Source: a virus
DNA length: 56,661 nucleotides
Virus record (IMG/VR): IMGVR_UViG_3300025131_000044
Span: 1-56,661 of that record
Reading direction: 5' to 3' (one strand)
Part shown: piece after piece, positions 56,523-56,661 of the stretch
Numbering within the stretch: the first letter of the stretch is position 1
Layout of the letters: each line of letters starts with the position of its first letter
The notes under the pieces: model-generated
Databases searched by the model: none
What the model was told of the DNA's origin: nothing
Seen by the model: the letters and a program-made list of their open reading frames with translations, nothing else
Position numbers and translations under genes: made by a program

Positions 56523-56661
56523 AATTCTTCTATCCGTTTAGCTCTGTCATCTATTATTAAATCATATAATGGTTTTTCACCAACACTCACATAATGATAT
56601 TTACAACCCCACTCATCTAATTGTTTTGTTGTCATTTCTGAATAATCTTCTCCCGACAGAG
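56519..56661 (-). CDS. HAD-type phosphatase, partial, N-terminus off the window
   Basis: Only the last 47 codons are inside the window: SGEDYSEMTTKQLDEWGCKY then GEKPLYDLIIDDRAKRIEEL and stop. The LIIDDRA block is HAD motif IV with its Asp pair, and the TTKQLDEWGCKYH pattern is common in small HAD proteins of capsule clusters. Confidence 0.72.
   Translation of the reverse strand, partial: LSGEDYSEMTTKQLDEWGCKYHYVSVGEKPLYDLIIDDRAKRIEEL

Noticed and set aside
1-56661. CRISPR arrays, insertion sequences, integrase or attachment sites
   Set aside because: No regularly spaced repeats, transposase or integrase motifs were seen, consistent with a lytic phage.

Overview
The window looks like part of the genome of a large, lytic, T4-like tailed phage with a contractile tail. 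It is strongly AT-rich, densely packed and almost entirely leftward. Genes overlap by stop/start codons (TAATG, ATGA) or sit a few bases apart, nearly always behind a clear AGGAG-type ribosome site. Recognisable T4-type core genes include baseplate wedge proteins of the gp6 and gp25 types, a gp5-like hub protein and a gp55-like late sigma factor. PhoH, an HD hydrolase, Hsp20, peptide deformylase, a CspA-type protein and a MoxR/VWA pair are a typical marine T4-like accessory set. The host is probably a Gram-negative marine bacterium: the phage carries an outer-membrane porin-like protein, a lipoprotein and a membrane-anchored 3D-domain protein. I cannot name the host.

Layout, left to right (most genes are transcribed right to left). 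1-12.4 kb: tail and baseplate module ending in three putative host-contact proteins with extracellular-type domains (lamin-tail repeats, LamG-like jelly roll, DNRLRE-like). 12.5-16.4 kb: late sigma factor, HD hydrolase, small membrane proteins, 3D-domain protein, PhoH. 16.4-18.8 kb: glycine-rich hydrophobic protein, porin-like protein, a tiny membrane peptide and a complete one-piece tmRNA. 18.8-23.9 kb: peptide deformylase, zinc-ribbon proteins, a set of exported proteins including a trypsin-like protease, a likely free-standing small structured RNA, Hsp20 and a 5'-nucleotidase. 23.9-36.1 kb: a VWA/metallopeptidase-like protein and its probable MoxR AAA+ partner, thioesterase, RimK-like ligase, Smr protein, ParB-like/nuclease-like protein, a rightward three-gene island (zinc ribbon, zincin, CCA-adding enzyme) and others. 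36.1-37.0 kb: a gene-poor stretch with four near-identical promoters, GC-rich hairpins and two micro-proteins. 37-46 kb: many small early-type genes, two HNH proteins, CspA-like protein, phosphoribosyltransferase and two convergent related zincins. 46-56.7 kb: a glycan cluster (sugar nucleotidyltransferase, nucleotide-sugar dehydrogenase, epimerase, many glycosyltransferases, GDPD-like proteins).

Two promoter classes stand out. At least eleven copies of an early-type promoter (A-tract, AAGCTTGACWT, spacer of exactly 18 nt in ten of them and 17 in one, usually TATATT) precede accessory operons. A second motif, TATTTATA in coding-strand orientation, precedes the baseplate operon, phoH, the tmRNA operon, the exported-protein operon and the small RNA; I infer it is the late promoter used with the gp55-like sigma factor. 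A tandem TGTTACA operator with a 10-bp period lies upstream of the VWA, MoxR and ParB-like genes, linking three distant loci. The tmRNA lacks an encoded CCA end, and the phage also carries a CCA-adding enzyme that could complete it.
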